DNA from: Daphnia pulex
Lineage: Eukaryota; Arthropoda; Branchiopoda; Diplostraca; Daphniidae
Assembly (NCBI RefSeq): GCF_021134715.1
Contig: NC_060028.1
Location: 7,462,501-7,526,500 of the forward strand
Direction: 5' to 3'
Length of the DNA stretch: 64,000 bases
This document shows, in pieces, positions 1-21,994 of this stretch. Made by a program: the position numbers and the translations under genes. The notes under the pieces are model-generated. The model saw nothing but the letters and a program-made list of their open reading frames with translations, was not told the DNA's origin and did no database searches. How positions within the stretch are numbered: position 1 is the first letter of the stretch; each line of letters opens with the position of its first letter.

Positions 1-393
1 TGATTCGGCCAGCATTTCATATTCGAGTGGCCTAGTTCGTCGTTCAAGAACGGGGACAATAACGAGCTATCGAAATCATAGAAAGGATCGTTTTTCACTG
101 CGACGAATACACACACACACACACGTATAAAGGGTATTATAAAGAATTCCGGTGGGGTCCACCTGACGGGGGAGGCTCTCTCTCATTCAATATTTAGTTC
201 AAAAGTCGACACAGAAAGTTTTCTGTATATATACGTATATATATATATGTATGTATGACGGAGGGCTGAAATTGTCTTCTTCCTTCGAACAAATTTGGAT
301 AACTGAGAAAAGAAAAATAATGGCGCTCAATCTCTTTTCAACATCTTCTCTTGTCTCATTGTTCTCTTGAAAATACGCTTGGTCAAAGATTCC
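1..393 (-). other. groucho 3' UTR and downstream flank
   Basis: No gene is visible here. The stretch lies downstream of the groucho stop codon. It holds a (CA)n run at 109-124 and a TA/GTA-rich microsatellite at about 225-258. I could not fix a polyadenylation signal. Confidence 0.5.
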
Positions 394-5566
<5,173 letters not shown>

Positions 5567-7180
5567 TTTCTTCTTTTTGCTGCCCAACTTGACGGTTTAA
5601 AAATAACTTTTTTCGTCAAAAACAACAACAAGATGAAAAATTCTTTTCTCCCGAAAAACAAAAATTCAAGCCGTTTCTTCGGCTTGTGGCGTGAACGAAC
5701 GTAATTGGTCGACACTTTTCAAGAGAAGAGGCGGATCATTGGCAGGTCAGGTTAATCGGTTTTAGGGTTTTTGTTGGATGACGAAATTTGTCCTCACAAC
5801 TTCACCCCCCGCCGAACTCGCCGTGTTGATGGGCAACAATCACGAGACAACGAACGTTTCTCTCGGCTCATGTCCGCGTGCACTACACACACACACACCA
5901 AACAATTCCCAACACACACACACAGAGAGATATCGAGACTTTTGGGCAATCAACTTTTGAAGTAGAACATTTAGTCAAATATTCTTGGTCGAAATCGTAA
6001 GAAAAAGTGTGTGAGACCGGATGGATGAATCTTTGAGGCTCGTTGTAACTCTCTGCTGCTGCCACTGCGTGTGTGTGTGTTTTCTGGCCTCAAAGCTTTT
6101 GGAATAAGTCAAAACGAATAATCAACTGTTTCGACTAAACTGAGTAGATTGATGTTGCACACCTGGAGAAACGACACGAAATCAACTGGGCGTCTCTTTT
6201 TTCCACTAATTCGGCAGCCGAGAACGATCGTTTTAAACGGAGCGTAGAGGGACGCAGCCTATACCAAAACTACACATCACCGCCATGTTGGGTTTTTTTT
6301 TGTCAGGCGGACCTTTCGCCACACACACCAGACGGCGTCGTTCCCCACCTCTTTCCCTTGTGGTATATCTACCGAGAGGGGGGGAAATGGCTAGGGGTTG
6401 GGTTAGGGAATCATCGGATGATTCGAGCTGCACCGACACCAAGCGCTTTAAACAAAGGGAAAAAAAATATATATAAAAATCACCCATTCAGTGGGTGACT
6501 ACCAAGTCACCTAGCGCTCAATTTCACAACTATTATTCATTGGATCGATATTATACAGATTTATTGGGTTTTATAGTTTTTAAGGATATCAAAAGAGTTT
6601 TCAGTTGTTGAAATAAAAGAATTATTAAATTAGATAATCAATCCAGGATTTAACACAAGAAAAATCGTGAAACTTGATTGAGCTCGCTCTAACGGCCGGA
6701 ACGGCCTTTTTATGAGCTGCAGGACATCTAGCGTCGGAAATGTCAACTCAATGGAAATATCCTGGATTCCCCCCCGTGTGTCGTCAGCAGAAAGTTTTGC
6801 TTTGTACCAGGGTCATACAGAGAATAGTTCTTGTGGATGAGTTCCCAATTTTCCACCTCTTCCCATTTGTTGACTTTTGTGTGTCTCAGCACTGGATTCT
6901 GCGTAGAGAAACTGTGATAAAGTGAGAGAACATTGTGATCCACCATTGTTTTGTTTGTTTTTACATGGCGTCGTGTCTCTCGACAACGACGTCAGTGCCC
7001 ATATGTGGTTGACTTTGAACTCGTCTCCAAACTAACTCTGAAAAATCTCCATGGCTCCCAACTCGAGTACGTGAAACAAAAGAAGATCGTCGGGTCAGAA
7101 AATATGGCGTAGTATTTCGCCAACAACAACAACAAAAAACAACACACTCGCAAGACAAACAGAAAAGTTGTTGTGGCCTC
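5567..7180. other. Divergent intergenic region between groucho and fem-1
   Basis: The 1.6 kb between the two start codons must hold the 5' UTRs and promoters of groucho (leftward) and fem-1 (rightward). It contains (CA)n runs at about 5885-5898 and 5910-5923 and a GT run near 6068-6079. The short ORFs here lack coding character. No further gene is seen. Confidence 0.5.
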
Positions 7181-11776
<4,596 letters not shown>

Positions 11777-12826
11777 TCGGGATCCTGGTTTTCCTGTTTA
11801 GAATTTAACAAACAAAAAAGAAAGCTTTGGCATCGTAAACGCGTTTCCTTATTTCCCTTTTCATCTCGCTCAGTTATTCATCCTGAAAGTGTTTATGTAA
11901 CACAAGAACTAACATAGGGCCTTCATCTCTTACATTCTGTTTTCCAGTTGGCTTCCGATTTGATCCTTCCTCCTCCAACTATTCCTCCCGGTTTGATATT
12001 GTTGGTTTTTCTTGGAGGAGAGAATTGTCGACACACTAGTGGCGCGCTTTACTGGCGACACCTATACGCGATGTAGAAGCATATTGAAAACTTTGGTTTA
12101 GTTGTTTCTGTTATTTCTGTCTCTTTTTGCCGATTTTCTCAACGTGTCCTTTCCAATAATTATTTCGTTGTTTCATTTCCTGTTTCTCGCGCGTGTCCTT
12201 GTGCGAATTTTCAGTTTCAAATGCTGTGTATTCTGTTTTCAGCATAATAAGTGGTGGGAAGACGGAAAAAAAGAAACCAGAAGGTCGATTCAAGATTTTT
12301 TAAAGAATCTTATCGCACGCGGATGATTGTCTTTCGTAGTTTCTAGGGGCCGCACCAAAAATATCTTTTGGTTGCCTGAAGAAAACAATAACGAAATGTA
12401 AAATGTGGCCGTTTTCGATTGCTCTTCAATTCACTCGAATTTGCCGATTGTCGAAAAATGAAAACATTTTACAGATCTTAACAAAGTGAATACTTTTACA
12501 TGATCGGCGGTTTGTTTGTTAAAGAGTGCCCCCCCGAAAAAACTCCCTTGCGTCCCTATTTTTTTCCCCCTTTTTGCTCCGAGTCACAAAAAAAAATGAG
12601 GATTTGGGATGTGATTTGTACAGTTGTCTGCTTCTGCTGCAGGTCCTTGTACCCTGTCGTTGTACATTAGTTTTCATATCTAGCAATACACTGCATATAA
12701 CATTGAAATGTTGCGTATAATATTTCAACTGCCATTGGTCCATAGAGTTAAAAATGTAATTGTTGGGAATAAATTGGTAATTAGCTAAAATAAGGGATTG
12801 ATCTAGCAGTGATAAAAGGTAACCAT
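11777..12826. other. Convergent 3' region of fem-1 and the SDR gene
   Basis: About 1 kb between the fem-1 stop and the SDR stop on the opposite strand. It is T-rich on the + strand, consistent with a long fem-1 3' UTR. I see no coding signal in it. Confidence 0.55.
12768..12773 (+). terminator. Candidate fem-1 polyadenylation signal AATAAA
   Basis: Canonical hexamer about 1 kb past the fem-1 stop and just before the SDR stop codon on the other strand. If used, the two 3' ends nearly touch or overlap. Confidence 0.4.
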
Positions 12827-14756
12827 TTAGGAGAATTGGAAGGCTGATGCAGGCTCCGCATTCTCTTCCTGTTCTTGAAGCGTTTCCGGTAAATTCTTCT
12901 CCCTGGCGGGCATGGACATGTGACGCTGGAGAGGTGGCCTTTTCTGTCCGCTGTACGGGCTCTTGAGAGGAGGCAACATGCTCCGCTTGGCAACCACTGA
13001 AATAAATGAAAAGGTGAGTTAAGATTTTATAGGAATTTTTACTGAAATTTCTTTTTTACCGGCCGCCGGAGGAATCTTTGGAGAATATCTAATGTAAAAT
13101 AAAATTTTAAAAATTAAATAAATATTTACGCGACACCTATAAGATGCTTTCTTACTGATTGAGGACGTGGTCCTGCATTTCAATTGGCATCGAAATCAAG
13201 ACACGAGAACGAAATTGAACATCCATAGCTGGTACGTATCGCAACTATTGTGAAAACAATCAATATTTAACTCATTTTCAAAAAGAATTAACAAATGAAG
13301 CAAATACCAAAGGCTCTGCTCCAGCTACAGCATCCAACATATCGTCCACTACTTCGGTAATTTTACCAACAGGTTTAGCTCGCTTCATGTGAGCACTTAG
13401 GGATTCCTGGGATAATTCTTCATTTCATACGGTATACAATTATTTTAAATCTGAAAATATTGCTTACTTTGAAATGTTCCAGATATTCGTTTCCGTAAGA
13501 GGATTGAACTTCATCCGGACATTGATCCCAATAGTTCTTCAGACTCTTATACAACGGTTCCACGACAGAGATGTTGGTCCTTGAATGCAAAATTAAAATA
13601 AATATTTAAAATAGATTGTGCATTTTCGACGATCTTACGAATAGATACTGGGCTCAATACAGTGAACACTGATGCCCCATTTCTGCATTTCACGTCGAAG
13701 ACCGTCGGCGAATGCCACAACGGCGAATTTTGACATGGAATAAGGCGTGAAACCTGGAACAGTAACTCGTCCTACAAAAGTTTAAGCGAATTTGAATAAT
13801 TTTTTAAATTTTATTTGTGGGTCAAACTTATTACCAGCCATAGAAGCCACACAGACTACTCGACCCTGAGATTCTCTCAGCAGCGGTAAAAACGCTTTCG
13901 TCACTCGAACAGTTCCTAACGTGTTAACTTCCAGCATCTGTATGAACATTAAATCAAATCGTTGAGTCAATATCTTTCCCGCATTTGATTTCGCCGAGTC
14001 CTACGTTTTCGAATATGTTGATCGGGCACCATTCTATTTCAGATGAGCAGGCAACTCCAGCGTTGTTCACTACGGCCCATAGTTCTGACGAATAAAGAAG
14101 TATAATATAACATGCGTGATGAGAGATTTACATTCAGAAATTATATGGCATACTTCGATCTTCCAAAGTAGAAGCAACCAGGTGAGTTGCGGCGGAAACC
14201 TGATCACTTTTCGTGACATCTAGTGGAATTAGACTTAGCCGTTTAGAACATTTCGTTTTGAGTTCTTGAGGCCCTTCACCGCGCACGTCAAGACAACCGG
14301 CGTATACTTTGAACCCAATGCCGTCTAATTTGATTGCAAGTGCATTACCAAATCCAGAGTCACAACCTTTGTCAAAGATAAACAAATTTTGAAATTTGGG
14401 TCAAAACAAATATGTGACTGATAGAGAGCTTTAGTGCACGAGATTGCATACCAGTGATCACAACAGCTTTGTCATTTGTGTTTTCAATCAACTGTTTTGG
14501 AAGGCTGTTGTAAAGAAACTTGGTCGTTAAATCACTGAGGTGGAATGCAATATACAGTATTCCAAAAGTACCCAATATCTTGATACTAATCCACTCGTAC
14601 CTGAAATAAAACAGTATAAAGAACTATTATGATCACAAAAGTGTGAATTGTTTAAACCAGCAGCACTTACAAAACAGCACAGAAGGCAGCTCCTATTAAA
14701 CTCATTACAATGTTTCTTCTCTTGGAGAGAATTTGTAGCAGAAACAAATCTGCCAT
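12827..14756 (-). CDS. Short-chain dehydrogenase/reductase (SDR9C, retinol/hydroxybutyrate dehydrogenase-like), 420 aa
   Basis: NAD(P)-dependent oxidoreductase, probably membrane-anchored. Exons: 14671-14756, 14452-14600, 14154-14366, 14005-14084, 13835-13937, 13639-13771, 13468-13579, 13308-13406, 13156-13244, 13060-13088, 12827-12996; total 421 codons. Hydrophobic N-terminal segments (residues about 18-50) precede the Rossmann motif TGCDSGFG at 78-85. The NNAG motif is at 156-159. The catalytic set is complete: Ser208, Tyr221 and Lys225 (YSMSK). TGCDSGFG is typical of 11-cis-retinol dehydrogenase, 11-beta-HSD2 and BDH1 relatives. The substrate cannot be assigned. The C-terminal roughly 60 residues (KRSMLPPLKSPYSG onward) are Pro/Glu-rich and extend beyond the catalytic domain. 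Confidence 0.9.
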
Positions 14757-15041
14757 TTTTTTGAACTTCTGATAGTCAGAGACTGTCTGCACTTGTGAAG
14801 TTTGAAATATATTAGTATGATGAAAACCTGTTGAATCATGCTGAGCTGACGATGTTTACCTTAGGAAACACGAACTAGCCGAAGGCCCTTTTAAATGTAC
14901 AGGAATGACCAAGAAGAAAGCTTTACAACAAGACCTTGAAGGCAAGACGATAGTGCTGTCTGCTAACAATCTAACATGAAATCTTAAAATGGCTATTAAA
15001 AATAATAAGATAAAAATTAAATTGTTGCTTTTATTTCTTAC

Positions 15042-15265
15042 CATTCAAAGGGCGAAGTGTATTTTGGATTCCAGCACAAGAGACTGTTGAAAGTAATAAT
15101 GGTCACTAATTTTTTAGCGCTAGGCATGTTAACTGAAAAATATGCCCAAGCGCTGGTCACTCTTATCATTTTGTTTATTAGTTCACTATCGCATTTTTGA
15201 AGGACTGAATAACAACACAACAAAAAGGGCTGCAAAGGGGAAACTAGAAAGCGCCAAGTGGACAT
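15042..15265 (-). CDS. Alternative first coding exon of the SDR gene
   Basis: Starting at MSTWRFLVSPLQPF, this 224-bp frame contains hydrophobic stretches and ends at a GTAAGAA donor in phase 2 (..SPFEW boundary). Phase 2 is also the exit phase of the other first exon (14671-14756), so it would join exon 2 at 14600 in frame. This would give an isoform with a different membrane-proximal N terminus. An upstream in-frame start exists near 15358. Supported only by frame and donor. Confidence 0.45.
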
Positions 15266-15775
15266 TTTATCTTGATTGAGCGATGTGCGAGTGTGAAAGT
15301 CCAACAGAAAGCGGAAACGTTCGTAAAGTATAAAGTTACTAAAAATACAAGATTTCATGTAATCACGAAAATGTGTTTGTGTGTTTTTTACCAGATGCTG
15401 TCATCCCAATGTCAAGCGCGATGACCGGTCAATCATTTTGATGTTACGGACGTGTAGTTGAATGACCAGCATCTTAATGGTTCCGTTAAAAATTACTAGT
15501 TTGTGTTTTTTTTAATTTACTTAACGTAACTTTCAAGGACTCTACTTCCGAAGATGAAACACAAATTCCATAGTCTGTATTAATAATAGCCTTTCTTATC
15601 TATCGCACATATTCAGTCTCCTATTTTTAAAACAACTTTTAATCCTCAACTTTGGAGCTACAATAATCTATAAAAAAAATGTAAATCAGGAGATGAACAA
15701 AAACATCGCCCTAACAAGTATCCAAGCAAGTACCTATAACCGTTCTGGGCCTAATCGTTTATAAGAGACATGTCG
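15266..15775. other. Gap between the SDR and four-TM genes
   Basis: Presumed SDR 5' flank and 3' UTR of the four-TM gene. No ORF or structured element is convincing. Confidence 0.4.
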
Positions 15776-16687
15776 CTAAGCGGAAATGCGTGCGTGTTTC
15801 ACTTCCTCGGGTGAGACTTGTTTCTCTCGCGCGCGATATTCTTGCATGGCGGCGACAATAGCAAGCCAAAAGTAAAAAGTTATAGCTATGGTTAAAAAAA
15901 ATTAAATTAAGATGAAACTTGTTTCAAAATAGTACAGTTATTACCAATGACAACAAGCATCAGGACACAGACGAGTAGCAAAGTTCCATCTGTGAAAAAA
16001 TATATAGCGTTAAATTAAAGGATAATTACATTCGGCACTGAAATTAGTTCGATTAGTTTTTACAATCAATTTCTCTTTTCTTGACGAGGATTGAAAAACA
16101 CCAGGCTAAGAAAACAAATGCGGCCAGAAAGAGCAATTGTCGGATAAATTCGGCAACAATCCATGGAATCAAGTAGCACGAACACTCCTGCAAATTAGGA
16201 TCTTAGGCCATTCGATCCATCCATAATACTATAATAGTATATGTTACCTTTACACCTCCAACAAATAAGAGCAGACATAGAGCAAAGTATAAACAGTTCA
16301 GAATGATGCTCGCAATAATGATATTGCGCATGGCTGCGAAATCATTAACAAAAAGATTACTTTATCCAGCATTCATTTAAGTGTTTAATTGCATACTTGT
16401 TATGCTAAATTCGGTTGCAGTCGCAACACCTGATGAGGCAGCTCCATCGGCAGGCACATCTTGCATGATTACGACAACTCCCGGTTTCACGCTGTTGTTA
16501 AAGTGAGCTAATATTAGTCCCAATCCAAGTAAGAGAAGTCCAGTGAAAAGCTGTCGATTGAATTAGCGTTATTTTAAATAAAGTTTTCAATATATAAATG
16601 AACATCTTTACTCACCATGTAGAGGACCGCGATTAATAAGCATCCAGTGCGCGGACTGCAACAACAGCATGATCGCATAACAATCAT
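15776..16687 (-). CDS. Four-transmembrane protein, LAPTM/tetraspan-like, 196 aa
   Basis: Exons: 16616-16687, 16397-16550, 16248-16333, 16064-16187, 15945-15989, 15776-15885; 197 codons, closing exactly. It begins MIVMRSCCCCSPRTGC. Four hydrophobic segments follow: GCLLIAVLYMLFTGLLLLG, IIIASIILNCLYFALCLLLF, IVAEFIRQLLFLAAFVFLAW and GTLLLVCVLMLVVIAITFY. The tail is short, charged and cytoplasmic (MQEYRAREKQVSPEEV). The Cys cluster followed by RTG just before TM1, plus the four-TM layout, resembles LAPTM4/5 lysosomal proteins, but the match is by eye. A possible 5' noncoding exon with a GTAAGT donor lies near 16774-16841. Confidence 0.75.
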
Positions 16688-17252
16688 TTTCCCTAGTAAA
16701 GTTTAAGGGTCAGAACAACAAACACCGGGGGATTCTTGCGTTCAAATGCGGATGAAATATTAGAGTCACTTACTATAAGAGTTTTGGCAGGTATACAGCA
16801 TGTGACATCAGATCGATGGCACATCACCGTAAGGATACTCTAAAAATATAATATGCAAGAAACGATCGCCGCAAGTTGCCGTCGTACTGTATCAACAACA
16901 CAGAAAAGTTATGTTTTCTCTCAAATAACTCATATGTTAGGTGTGATGAATTACTACAGACTACAACACAAGTTGAGTGGAAGTGGCACTATTCAATAAT
17001 TCAAACAGTTGTTCCACAATAATTCTGTATCGATCTACTTACATGAAAGTAAAAGTAACAAGTTTGCAATTTAAAAGAAATGATACAACACAGACAGTTA
17101 GTGTCTTTGACTGGGATCAATAAAATTCGATTCGACATTAACAGTAACAGCGCGCATTCATTTAAAAAACTTCTGTTTACTCTGCTGTCATTCCTCGAGG
17201 TTCCCCATATTTCAGTTGCTAATCAAAAGGAAAATATGGGTTGGTTCTATTA
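16688..17252. other. Spacer between the four-TM gene and the PITP gene
   Basis: Contains the likely untranslated first exon of the four-TM gene (about 16774-16841, with a short uORF) and the PITP 3' UTR. No other gene. Confidence 0.4.
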
Positions 17253-19002
17253 TCAAAGTTTTAAAATTTTCATTGAGATGTATACCTTGTCTAATTCCTC
17301 TTTGACTTTGTCTTCAAATTTGCGGATATCTTCCATACTCATGTTGCACCACTCATCCAGTAAACAGAAAATCTGACTGTAATTAAAAAAAAAAATTAGG
17401 TGATAACTCTAATGGCTACAATCACGGAAATTATTTTCATTACCGGTGAAAGAGATTAAAGATTCTTTGCTCTGTGTTCATAATGTGATTTTCTACTCGT
17501 CCCTGAAGTCCGAACCATTTGAACTCTACTGTTACTAACTTATAGCAAGTCATCAGTGAATTCTTGTTTACCTAGTGTGACGAATCAACCAGGTATTTCA
17601 AGGTGAGCAGGAAATTAATCATTGGTTATTATTTGCATTGGTTTCTTATCTGTTACCGATTTCAGCCATGAACCAGTTAAGGGTCCTCGTCCTGTTTTTT
17701 TCGAACGAAAGATAGTAGGATCGAGATCGGCCTTGTAGTCTTTTGAAGATATTTTGTCGTTGGCGATATCGACGTGAACAACTTCTCTCAATTTCAACAT
17801 TTCTTCAGATAGATCCAAAATCTATACAAAGGTCCAAACTTATCAATTCAGATGAGAAAGATAATTTGTCAGAGCTTTACACACATTATCAACATCAGGT
17901 CCACCGGCGTGATGAATTGATTCGATAACTAGTTGAAAGTTTTCCTTCATAAATTTTGGGTTCTGATTGTCATAGAAACAAGTAAGAAAGGTTTGAGGAA
18001 CAAAATAAACACATAGAGGCAAAAAGACGTCACCTACCGAGATAACAGTTTTAGAATAGGGATAAGCGTTCCAAGACTCCTCGTGAAATTCAAAACTTCC
18101 TTTAGGCATTAAATGCTTCATGAATCCTGGCGCTTTGCTGTTAATTAACAATTTCACAACACCATGATTAGGCAAATAACGTAGAAATAGAACTCTCCAC
18201 TTGCGTAATCTCAGTTCATTAGTTGGACAACAACTGATAGCTTATCGTAAAGTTCTTGTTACTGCTTCGCGGATACGGATCTCGGATACAGTTCATATTC
18301 TAGGGATGGCACATACGCTCTATACTCAGATTTATGATCTAATAGCTGTTGAAGCAATTGTGATAATTGTGAATTTAGTCAATTCCACTTCAGAAGATAA
18401 ATTATCATGCAACAAATTCCCTAGCCTTATCTTGGACAAACAATACAAACTGACGCCCATCATAAAATTTCTTTTTTTTTTAACTCCCCCCAATTTGAGT
18501 TTATCCACTGTCAATTTCCCTCTTTTAAAAAGCTTGACTGTTTTACTCAATCGCATTATTTTCACATCCTTTCTTACCTGCCCATGTGGTAAATTTTGTA
18601 GGTGTACTGGCCACTGTGACGTTTGTTGTTGAGAAGGACATCTTTGAACGGCTCCGATCGAAGGACTTCTATTCCTTCTCCGCCACCAGTGTTGTTCAAG
18701 CTTTCCACGGAGAATGCATACAACTGACCGTATTGGTACTGCACCAGAAGAATGAATCTTAGTTAATGCTGAAGGTTTAATTTTCAACTCATTTAGTCGA
18801 CTTACTTCCTCAACGGACAGCGGCATTGGGATTCGGCTTTAAAATAATAAAATAATAAATAAAATAAATGATATTCGATGCAATTGACGGATCGACACAG
18901 AACTTTAAAAGAAACTTTGAAAATACACTGCTAGCAGATAAATTTCAACAACACAAAATGCGCCAAAAATATTCAATATACTTACAATTCTTTGATGAGC
19001 AT
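17253..19002 (-). CDS. Class I phosphatidylinositol transfer protein, 267 aa
   Basis: Cytosolic carrier that exchanges PI and PC between membranes (PITPalpha/beta, fly vibrator). Exons: 18986-19002, 18806-18836, 18578-18738, 18038-18137, 17885-17962, 17657-17821, 17444-17571, 17253-17376; 268 codons. The vertebrate protein is about 271 aa. The N terminus [18 protein letters not shown] aligns with the family start. Other signatures are [71 protein letters not shown] and CLLDEW. The last exon reads through a GTATAC to [10 protein letters not shown] and stop; an additional spliced C terminus is possible. The gene is in tandem with ASTE1 on the same strand, 222 bp apart. Confidence 0.94.
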
Positions 19003-19224
19003 GACTCACTATGATTTTTGGTGGCAAACTTGTAAGGAGGTATGACGAAAGATGGTCAATTTTTCGTGCGTCTAGGTGAATTTTAGTAAACCCGGTAACT
19101 TTATCAACTCCTTATCAGAGAATGACATAGGCAGATGGAAAGGGATTCAGACGAAGTACCGCCCCCTTTTCAAATATTTGTATTACATGGTTTCATAGCA
19201 GGATTTGTAAAACTGACACAAAAC

Positions 19225-21597
19225 CTAGGTAACTGTGAGCAAATTGAAGCGATTACCAATCAGTTCAATATCATTATCGCTTGCGGCACTCTCTTCTCCA
19301 GATGACGATGAATTATTTTCTGCTGTCGTTGATTTATCTTTACGTTTTCTTGTTCGTTTCCTTGGTTTGTTTGGGCCGTGGGGTGTCCAATTTGCCAGAT
19401 GAGCAGGTGCCAACTCGTATACAACGTCAGTGTAATGCTGAAAGGTCGTAAATAGCAGAGATGTAGTTCCGCCAAATAACTTTTCTGCCAACACTAAACG
19501 ATCGTAGCCTTTGAAGAGACACGCGGCGTTGTATATAAATGTTCCCCAATAAAAATCTGAAGGGGATGCACACGAAAGACCGCTGTCGAGAACTCGGTGA
19601 AGTGTGTGAGCAAAATAAAATGTAGCTTGAAACTCTGCCAGAAGGTGCACGATGTCTCGGTCATAGTTGATGTCATGCGAAAGCATTCTTGCGGCTATTT
19701 CTTGGAATTTAAAGGTGTTTCTGGCCGCTGTGACGTAATCCACCATTGAATCGTCCTTCGCTTTGCTTGCGTTGTTATCCAGACGCTTTAGGCTACGTAT
19801 GCGTCCAACGCGCGGCTCAATCATGGACAGGTAAATAAGGCCGACTATTAATCCGTCAACATGATAACTCCGAACACGACAATGTGAATGCCTAATCCAA
19901 TGGATAATTGTGGCAAAGACTATCTGCCATTTCGATGGAAGCTCCTTTAGTCGCCCAACATTTTGTTCAAGGATGATATCAAAAAGCAGTTGTTGTTTCT
20001 CATGTGGCTTCATGGTTCCAACGGAAGACAGTCCCGGCAAAGTTACGGTAAAATCCATCCGTGACAGCGTTAACTTTTTAAAGACCAGCTCTGAGTTTTT
20101 TCGCCATAATGTAGAGAGGCGGTTGTCAATTTGGTTGTCCCAGCATATTAATGCGATTGCTTTCAAGAGGTCCAAACAGCAGCAAAAACTATTACTATAA
20201 CGCACAGACTCCACTTGGGATTGATACGGCATTCTGTGGCTCATCATCACTTCTACCACCCAAGGCGGAATATTTGAATCAGTATACAGTTTACACCACC
20301 ATTCTGGCAAACCATCCTCCATCAAACTTTTAACAATCTTCTCTCCTGTAATAAAATAAATGCTGCACTTGCAAAATTTTTACTATCCAATCACAACGTA
20401 AATACTTAGATCAGCGACGGAATTCATTTCTCCATTATTTTCATCCTCGTAAGCATTTAAACTGGTACGAATAGCTACTTCTACTTCAATATGGTGAATT
20501 TTCTTGACAAACATTAGAATCTTCAAATAAAATAAATGTTAAATAATTTAAAAAATTGTAAACTACTTTAACCACTCATATACTCTATCAATCGCTTCGT
20601 CCACAGTTTGTCCCTTTAGCCATTCGAGTAGTCCCTGAAGTCTCCGATGTTGATCATTCATAGATTTGCTTTTAGGTAAGTGAATCTGTGAGAAAATATT
20701 TTCAAAGAGCCTTTTGTCGGCATAATCGTTTCCCAAAAGAGTGCCCATTAGGGGAAAAATCGAAGCATCTTGGTGGCCTATGCTAAAAAAAAATCAACAG
20801 ATTTAAGTTTGGAAAAATATTTGCACTTCATATTTAAGAAAATTCTTACAATTTTAGGAAGTTTGCCATATCAAAAAGTTTGCATTGTATGGCAAATCCA
20901 TCATCACACTTCACAGCACTGTTTAATTCCATCAGTGTTAAAGGAATGACAAGCACATCCATCACATAAAAATCAGAATCATTGCTCACAACTGGGCATT
21001 TTAAACCACGAGCCAATGAAGCAAGATCACCATCAGCTTCATATTGGCACTGAACAACTTCAACATCAAATTCTTTAAGTACTGTAAGAAATACAGTTTT
21101 GAGTAGCAAAGGAAGCACGGACATCCTATTACAAATAAAAACATAGTTTAATTTAAATGCTGGTCTATTGTTTTTACAATGAAAATGTTGTAAATACCTG
21201 TGCTGGTTACTAGGTTTAACTTTGATAGAAGCAACTATCTTTTGCTTAGCTCGAAGAAGTCTAGTTTTCTGTTTTCTATCGTCCACATCCATTCCACCAT
21301 CAAAGATTATAATTGCATTAATGTTACATTTCTTTAGCAATCTGAAGATTTCTCTGACATGATCAGAAAAGATGTTGTAGTCACCACCGAAGCATGCATT
21401 CTGTTTTGGGCAGTTGAGGTACAAAAAATGAAGTAGGTTGCTTCCTAAAGATAATTACAGATTTAAGTTTAAAAATTTTAACAGCTGAGCTTGAACAATT
21501 TACCATCAATGACAATGTCAGAGTTGTGCAGTTTGTGATTGGTTAGGCACTTTTCAGATCTCGCCTGAATGTACGAAGACAGACCTCTGATACCCAT
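19225..21597 (-). CDS. ASTE1: Asteroid homologue (ASTE1), FEN1-like nuclease family, 683 aa
   Basis: Exons: 21504-21597, 21198-21444, 20850-21125, 20584-20782, 20406-20520, 19225-20345; 684 codons, against about 679 aa in human ASTE1. The N-terminal XPG-N-like part begins MGIRGLSSYIQ, with VIDG and IIFDGGMD; the XPG-I part has QYEADGDLASLA and SNDSDFYVMD. These acidic residues are those expected of the metal site in FEN1-type nucleases. The rest is the long asteroid-specific C-terminal domain, ending in a basic KPRKRTRKRKDK segment and an acidic/Ser tail. The exon 4 donor was placed at GTATAT because it restores a family-like sequence (AIDRILMFVKK); reading through gives a premature stop. Divergent from the C9orf72 gene. 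Confidence 0.93.
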
Positions 21598-21994
21598 TTT
21601 GTGTAAGTCAAATGTAGTCAAACATCAGAAAAAGCTAATAAATTATATGGGAAATATATATAACACAATTAACACAGCAACTGTTACTGTTTCCACTTGT
21701 TTTTCACAAGTCCGATTTTTCTAAATGAATCACGTCATCACGTGGAGTTCGTTTCCAAAGATTGTCTGCTTAGTGAACTGTTGCTAGGCAACCCAAGTAA
21801 ACAAATCCATGCAGTTTCATATTAAATTAAAACGACGTAGCCCATCAACTCCGCAGTTGTTCTTGAATCCCTTTCCTTAACTGTTGTATTAAAATCTAGT
21901 CTATTAAAGTTAAGTTCTGTGATTCTCTAGGAAATGTTGTAGTGATTTTGCAGCTAATAGTTTGTCAAGAGCAAGACTTATTTGCAAGTGATAA
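21598..21994. promoter_or_regulatory. Divergent promoter region ASTE1 / C9orf72
   Basis: The 397 bp between opposing start codons must contain both 5' UTRs and a shared or paired promoter. I see no clear TATA box. Confidence 0.5.

Noticed and set aside
109-124. CA repeats as a regulatory or CRISPR-like array
   Set aside because: Simple microsatellites; no spacers or repeat units. Similar runs occur at 5885-5923 and near 49770.
18201-18632. 143-codon ORF on the plus strand
   Set aside because: Lies in a PITP intron and opposite PITP exon 3; no features.
20563-20748. ASTE1 ending at VYEWLK stop
   Set aside because: Reading through gives a truncated protein; splicing at GTATAT restores the family-like sequence and the long C-terminal domain in frame.
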